64,000 nucleotides of DNA from Tubulanus polymorphus (taxonomy: Eukaryota > Nemertea > Palaeonemertea > Tubulaniformes > Tubulanidae). Below, piece after piece: positions 60,074 through 64,000 of this stretch; the stretch's first letter is position 1; every line of letters begins with the position of its first letter. The notes below the pieces were generated by a model. It saw only the letters and a program-made list of their open reading frames with translations, was not told the DNA's origin and made no database searches. The translations under genes and the position numbers were made by a program. The stretch covers positions 42,762-106,761 of the forward strand of contig NW_027437449.1 of NCBI RefSeq assembly GCF_964204645.1, given 5' to 3'.

Positions 60074-60081
60074 TTTTTATA
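60074..60081 (-). promoter_or_regulatory. TATA-like box upstream of PLE ORF1
   Basis: TATAAAAA on the minus strand, 24 nt before the first ATG of ORF1. With the usual ~30-nt spacing, transcription would start at about 60045-60052, giving an essentially leaderless mRNA for the first ATG and a ~50-nt leader for Met18. This would make the remaining ~800 bp non-transcribed upstream DNA, which conflicts with it being part of the retrotransposed RNA. A second, upstream promoter is then needed for the full-length copy. Confidence 0.4.
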
Positions 60082-60880
60082 CACGCAGCGCGCAACAAGT
60101 GAACAGTATTCGAGTTAGAAGTTAAGTGACCATATGAGACCTTGTGATCTAGACTAATTGTACTTCTGTGATCAAGCTAATAGACAAACTAGGGGTCTGA
60201 CTAATTATGCCTTTGATCCAGAGTGACTAGAAAACAGCACTAATTATGGCCCTTGATCTAGCTGTTGAATAGTTTGCGTTGATGTATAGTTCTAAAGATC
60301 TAAAGAGCGGCGTGTCTAATATAGAATTGAAAAGTTTATTTCGATATAACCTAATAAATACTCAAAGTGTTTTCTATAAAGAGAAATCTAGAATATGTAT
60401 TATTAATATACGTGAACCGGAATGTTCGAAATATGTCCGAGTTCAGTTTCAAAATTGCTTAATTCCTAATTAGTTTAGACGCGTTAATTAGCGGTGCGCG
60501 GCCGAGGCGTATTCCGATATACGCGTGTTTACTAAATAGTCGTAAATGGTGAAATCCGGTTCTTAGTTAATCAAGTTTTCTCCGTATTCTAAAGCTTTTA
60601 AGAGCGGATTTTGAAATATCTACGCGGTATTCTACCGAAAATTGGATGAATTAGACAGCGCGGCGTCGGCGATTTAGTAGGAAGTTATAACCCGTAAGAT
60701 CTAAATTACTGAGTGAGCGCGGGTGGTTGATTAGCCCTAATTATGGGTGACGAGTTTTGATAGAAATGTCTTACTAATACGTCTGTTTTAATTCTAAGTT
60801 CTTAAATATAATTCTATTAGATAAACTACGCTTATTTAGAGTTATTAGGATCGAGTAAAGCTATGTGAACTTGAACATGT
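60082..60880 (-). other. Non-coding 5' region of PLE copy 2
   Basis: About 800 bp with no open frame of interest, AT-rich, ending at TTAGGG repeats. Being enclosed by telomere repeats together with the ORFs, it is most simply the element's 5' leader or promoter. It could instead be a separate small telomeric insertion. I see no direct duplication with the element's other parts. Confidence 0.5.
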
Positions 60881-61094
60881 AGGGTTAGGGTTAGGTTTAG
60901 AGGTATAGGTTAGGGGAACCAATCAGAGTATCAATTAATGTTTTTGTGTTCTTCAGATTAACCCACCACAATTAATCGAGAGTAATTAACTGATATCTTT
61001 TCAGAACCCCACTGTGACACTGGCAGCGGGAAAGCCGGCTAACTCCACCTGCCGGAAGGTATTAGAGTTAGGGATACCGAAAAGCAATCCACCA

Positions 61095-61165
61095 CCTAGA
61101 CCGGGACTCGAACACCGGACCTTTCGTTTGCCGGACGACTGCTCTACCGATTGAGCTACCTGGGC
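61095..61165 (-). repeat. tRNA-like head, unit 1
   Basis: Box A TAGCTCAATCGGTAGAGC and box B GTTCGAGTCCC in correct spacing. The acceptor halves GCCCAGG and TCTAGGT pair with one mismatch and two G-T pairs, the D stem GCTC/GAGC is perfect, and the anticodon stem has 4 of 5 pairs. The anticodon loop is CCGGCAA (C in place of T33, GGC in the anticodon position) and the T stem has two mismatches. It is tRNA-derived and probably transcribable by pol III, but a poor candidate for a functional tRNA. Confidence 0.72.
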
Positions 61166-61431
61166 GGACCGACGATTGCTCTCGGTTTCACCTCTATATC
61201 TCCGCACTTTCCTGGCACTGGTCGGGGTTAGGTTTAGAGGTATAGGTTAGGGGAACCAATCAGAGTATCAATTAATGTTTTTGTGTTCTTCAGATTAACC
61301 CACCACAATTAATCGAGAGTAATTAACTGATATCTTTTCAGAACCCCACTGTGACACTGGCAGCGGGAAAGCCGGCTAACTCCACCTGCCGGAAGGTATT
61401 AGAGTTAGGGATACCGAAAAGCAATCCACCA

Positions 61432-61502
61432 CCTAGACCGGGACTCGAACACCGGACCTTTCGTTTGCCGGACGACTGCTCTACCGATTGAGCTACCTGG
61501 GC
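61432..61502 (-). repeat. tRNA-like head, unit 2
   Basis: Identical to that of unit 1 as far as I can see; 337 bp further along. Confidence 0.72.
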
Positions 61503-61768
61503 GGACCGACGATTGCTCTCGGTTTCACCTCTATATCTCCGCACTTTCCTGGCACTGGTCGGGGTTAGGTTTAGAGGTATAGGTTAGGGGAACCAATCAG
61601 AGTATCAATTAATGTTTTTGTGTTCTTCAGATTAACCCACCACAATTAATCGAGAGTAATTAACTGATATCTTTTCAGAACCCCACTGTGACACTGGCAG
61701 CGGGAAAGCCGGCTAACTCCACCTGCCGGAAGGTATTAGAGTTAGGGATACCGAAAAGCAATCCACCA

Positions 61769-61839
61769 CCTAGACCGGGACTCGAACACCGGACCTTTCG
61801 TTTGCCGGACGACTGCTCTACCGATTGAGCTACCTGGGC
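61769..61839 (-). repeat. tRNA-like head, unit 3
   Basis: Identical to that of unit 1. Confidence 0.72.
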
Positions 61840-62105
61840 GGACCGACGATTGCTCTCGGTTTCACCTCTATATCTCCGCACTTTCCTGGCACTGGTCGGG
61901 GTTAGGTTTAGAGGTATAGGTTAGGGGAACCAATCAGAGTATCAATTAATGTTTTTGTGTTCTTCAGATTAACCCACCACAATTAATCGAGAGTAATTAA
62001 CTGATATCTTTTCAGAACCCCACTGTGACACTGGCAGCGGGAAAGCCGGCTAACTCCACCTGCCGGAAGGTATTAGAGTTAGGGATACCGAAAAGCAATC
62101 CACCA

Positions 62106-62176
62106 CCTAGACCGGGACTCGAACACCGGACCTTTCGTTTGCCGGACGACTGCTCTACCGATTGAGCTACCTGGGC
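62106..62176 (-). repeat. tRNA-like head, unit 4
   Basis: Identical to that of unit 1. Confidence 0.72.
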
Positions 62177-62442
62177 GGACCGACGATTGCTCTCGGTTTC
62201 ACCTCTATATCTCCGCACTTTCCTGGCACTGGTCGGGGTTAGGTTTAGAGGTATAGGTTAGGGGAACCAATCAGAGTATCAATTAATGTTTTTGTGTTCT
62301 TCAGATTAACCCACCACAATTAATCGAGAGTAATTAACTGATATCTTTTCAGAACCCCACTGTGACACTGGCAGCGGGAAAGCCGGCTAACTCCACCTGC
62401 CGGAAGGTATTAGAGTTAGGGATACCGAAAAGCAATCCACCA

Positions 62443-62513
62443 CCTAGACCGGGACTCGAACACCGGACCTTTCGTTTGCCGGACGACTGCTCTACCGATT
62501 GAGCTACCTGGGC
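62443..62513 (-). repeat. tRNA-like head, unit 5
   Basis: Identical to that of unit 1; the most telomere-proximal copy. Confidence 0.72.
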
Positions 62514-62573
62514 GGACCGACGATTGCTCTCGGTTTCACCTCTATATCTCCGCACTTTCCTGGCACTGGTCGG

Positions 62574-62662
62574 GGTTAGGTTTAGAGGTATAGGTTAGGG
62601 GTTAGGGTTAGGGTTAGGGTTAGGTTTTAGGGATAGAGGTTGGGGGTTTGCACCCCCGGTGC
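62574..62662 (-). mobile_element. Two very short element tails before the telomere
   Basis: 62574-62599 is the first 26-27 bp of a sixth 337-bp unit (GGTTAGGTTTAGAGGTATAG) and then runs into TTAGGG repeats. After about four repeats, 62615-62662 reads GTTTTAGGGATAGAGGTTGG and GGGTTTGCACCCCCGGTGCT. The first part resembles the common tail; the second matches neither the PLE copies nor the 337-bp unit closely. It may be the extreme 3' end of another, severely 5'-truncated telomeric element. Confidence 0.5.
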
Positions 62663-63840
62663 TAGGGTTAGGGTTAGGGTTAGGGTTAGGGTTAGGGTTA
62701 GGGTTAGGGTTAGGTTAGGGTTAGGGTTAGGGTTAGGGTTAGGGTTAGGGTTAGGGTTAGGGTTAGGGTTAGGGTTAGGGTGGTTAGGGTTAGGGTTAGG
62801 GGTTAGGGTTAGGGTTAGGGTTAGGGTTAGGGTTAGGGTTAGGGTTAGGGTTAGGGTTAGGGTTAGGGTTAGGGTTAGGGTTAGGGTTAGGGTTAGGGTT
62901 AGGGTTAGGGTTAGGGTTAGGGTTAGGGTTAGGGTTAGGGTTAGGTTAGGGTTAGGGTTAGGGTTAGGGTTAGGGTTAGGGTTAGGGTTAGGGTTAGGGT
63001 TAGGGTTAGGGTTAGGGTTAGGGTTAGGGTTAGGGTTAGGGTTAGGGTTAGGGTTAGGGTTAGGGTTAGGGTTAGGGTTAGGGTTAGGGTTAGGGTTAGG
63101 GTTAGGGTTAGGGTTAGGGTTAGGGTTAGGGTTAGGGTTAGGGTTAGGGTTAGGGTTAGGGTTAGGGTTAGGGTTAGGGTTAGGGTTAGGGTTAGGGTTA
63201 GGGTTAGGGTTAGGGTTAGGGTTAGGGTTAGGGTTAGGGTTAGGGTTAGGGTTAGGGTTAGGGTTAGGGTTAGGGTTAGGGTTAGGGTTAGGGTTAGGGT
63301 TAGGGTTAGGGTTAGGGTTAGGGTTAGGGTTAGGGTTAGGGTTAGGGTTAGGGTTAGGGTTAGGTTAGGGTTAGGGTTAGGGTTAGGGTTAGGGTTAGGG
63401 TTAGGGTTAGGGTTAGGGTTAGGGTTAGGGTTAGGGTTAGGGTTAGGGTTAGGGTTAGGGTTAGGGTTAGGGTTAGGGTTAGGGTTAGGGTTAGGGTTAG
63501 GGTTAGGGTTAGGGTTAGGGTTAGGGTTAGGGTTAGGGTTAGGGTTAGGGTTAGGGTTAGGGTTAGGGTTAGGGTTAGGGTTAGGGTTAGGGTTAGGGTT
63601 AGGGTTAGGGTAGGGTTAGGGTTAGGGTTAGGGTAGGGTTAGGGTTAGGGTTAGGGTTAGGGTTAGGGTTAGGGTTAGGGTTAGGGTTAGGGTTAGGGTT
63701 AGGGTTAGGGTTAGGGTTAGGGTTAGGGTTAGGGTTAGGGTTAGGGTTAGGGTTAGGGTTAGGTTAGGGTTAGGGTTAGGGTTAGGGTTAGGGTTAGGGT
63801 TAGGGTTAGGGTTAGGGTTGGGTTAGGGTTAGGGTTAGGG

Positions 63841-63881
<41 letters not shown>

Positions 63882-64000
63882 GGGTAGGGTTAGGGTTTGG
63901 GTTAGGGTTAGGGTTAGGGTTAGGGTTAGGGTAGGGTTGAGGGTTAAGGGGTAGGTTAGGGTTCGGGTTTAGGGTTAGGGTTAGGGTAGGTTAGTAGGAA
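62663..64000 (+). repeat. Telomere (TTAGGG)n
   Basis: Almost uninterrupted TTAGGG on the + strand, G-rich strand running 5' to 3' outward, as for a right chromosome end. Occasional TTAGG, TAGGG and GGTTAGGGG variants occur. The last ~120 bp become irregular (TTGGG, TTCGGG, GTAGG), which is more likely read error at the end of the assembly than biology. Long translated frames here are repeat artefacts. Confidence 0.98.

Larger units (their letters stand above)
55911..60880 (-). mobile_element. Penelope-like element copy 2, apparently full length
   Basis: Minus-strand retroelement of about 5 kb bounded on both sides by TTAGGG repeats (55894-55910 and 60881-60893). Order on its own strand: about 800 bp of 5' leader, a TATA-like box, ORF1 (SGNH domain), a frameshift site, ORF2 (RT + GIY-YIG endonuclease), a 120-bp 3' region, and a tail reading as degenerate CCCTAA repeats. 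PLEs are known at telomeres of rotifers and other eukaryotes, mostly as types without endonuclease. Giant rotifer terminal elements (Terminons) are known to carry GDSL-esterase ORFs. An endonuclease-bearing PLE with an SGNH ORF1 in this position is unusual. Confidence 0.88.
60889..62573 (-). repeat. Tandem array of five 337-bp tRNA-headed, PLE-tailed units
   Basis: Five head-to-tail units at a strict 337-bp period (60889, 61226, 61563, 61900, 62237) that look identical. On the minus strand each has a short 5' flank (CCGACCAGTGCCAGGAAAG), a tRNA-like region with pol III boxes, a body, and a 3' end that shares two blocks with the PLE 3' end. One block is CCCGCTGCCAGTGTCACAGT followed by GGGG (PLE: CCCGCTGCCCGTGCACTAGT followed by GGGG); the other is the tail CCCCTAACCTATACCTCTAA (PLE: CCCCTAACCTCTATCTCTAA). 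This is the layout of a SINE whose tail is borrowed from its partner element. Confidence 0.88.

Noticed and set aside
61095-62513. Functional tRNA gene cluster
   Set aside because: The T stem has mismatches, the position before the anticodon is C in place of T, and the units share tails with the PLE. A SINE-like origin fits better than a set of five working tRNA genes.
61001-62555. Five identical 68-residue minus-strand frames (VAQSVEQSSGKRKVRC...)
   Set aside because: They are translations of the tRNA-like head in the 337-bp units; this peptide pattern is a well-known artefact of tRNA-derived repeats.
62640-63368. Long RVRV/LGLG reading frame
   Set aside because: Pure translation of TTAGGG repeats.
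63880-64000. Variant telomere repeats at the extreme end as a distinct sub-telomeric code
   Set aside because: The irregular bases cluster in the last ~120 bp and look like low-quality consensus at the end of an assembly.

Overview
Eukaryotic (metazoan) subtelomeric DNA ending, on the right, in a real chromosome end: about 1.3 kb of near-continuous TTAGGG repeats from 62663. The genome is AT-rich and intron-rich. It carries a NACHT-type innate immune receptor, vertebrate-like RNF19 exons, tRNA-headed SINEs and Penelope-like retroelements (PLEs). This fits an aquatic invertebrate, perhaps a lophotrochozoan, but the species cannot be fixed from the sequence.

Region 1 (1-25.4 kb): the only convincing host gene is a minus-strand NLR-like receptor. 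Its large exon is 5272-8012, and a small phase-compatible first coding exon lies at 13849-13986. That first exon exists in three diverged tandem copies, separated and followed by minisatellites of 20-23 bp and 66 bp (39 units). The large intron is built from duplicated repeat blocks. The rest is intergenic DNA with minisatellites, a short inverted-repeat element and a tRNA-like sequence fused to interstitial telomere repeats.

Region 2 (25.4-53.97 kb): a tandem array of 1.4-3.7 kb units (one about 9 kb through insertions) of unknown origin. It is punctuated by five copies of one SINE and five blocks of broken RNF19 (RING-between-RING E3 ligase) exons. All exon copies that can be compared share the same frameshift and the same in-frame stop, so a dead fragment was amplified.

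Region 3 (53967-64000): everything distal is telomere-attached retroelement. A 5'-truncated PLE (53967-55893), three TTAGGG repeats, a full-length PLE (55911 to about 60880), more TTAGGG, five 337-bp tRNA-headed units, a very short element tail, and the telomere. Every element has its 3' end toward the centromere and its 5' end toward the telomere, as expected if the G-strand 3' end primes reverse transcription of an RNA ending in CCCTAA-like sequence. The first attachment interrupts an RNF19 exon/intron border.

The PLE is the most interesting system. ORF1 carries a C-terminal SGNH/GDSL hydrolase-like domain; ORF2 has reverse transcriptase plus an apparently intact GIY-YIG endonuclease. ORF2 is in the -1 frame of ORF1. 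The ORF1 stop codon is immediately preceded by a perfectly phased T_TTA_AAC slippery heptamer, followed after 7 nt by a 9-bp stem-loop, and the -1 frame is open from there through the whole RT. This predicts an SGNH-RT-GIY-YIG fusion made by -1 ribosomal frameshifting. The 337-bp units share two 3' sequence blocks with the PLE, which suggests they are its non-autonomous partners.
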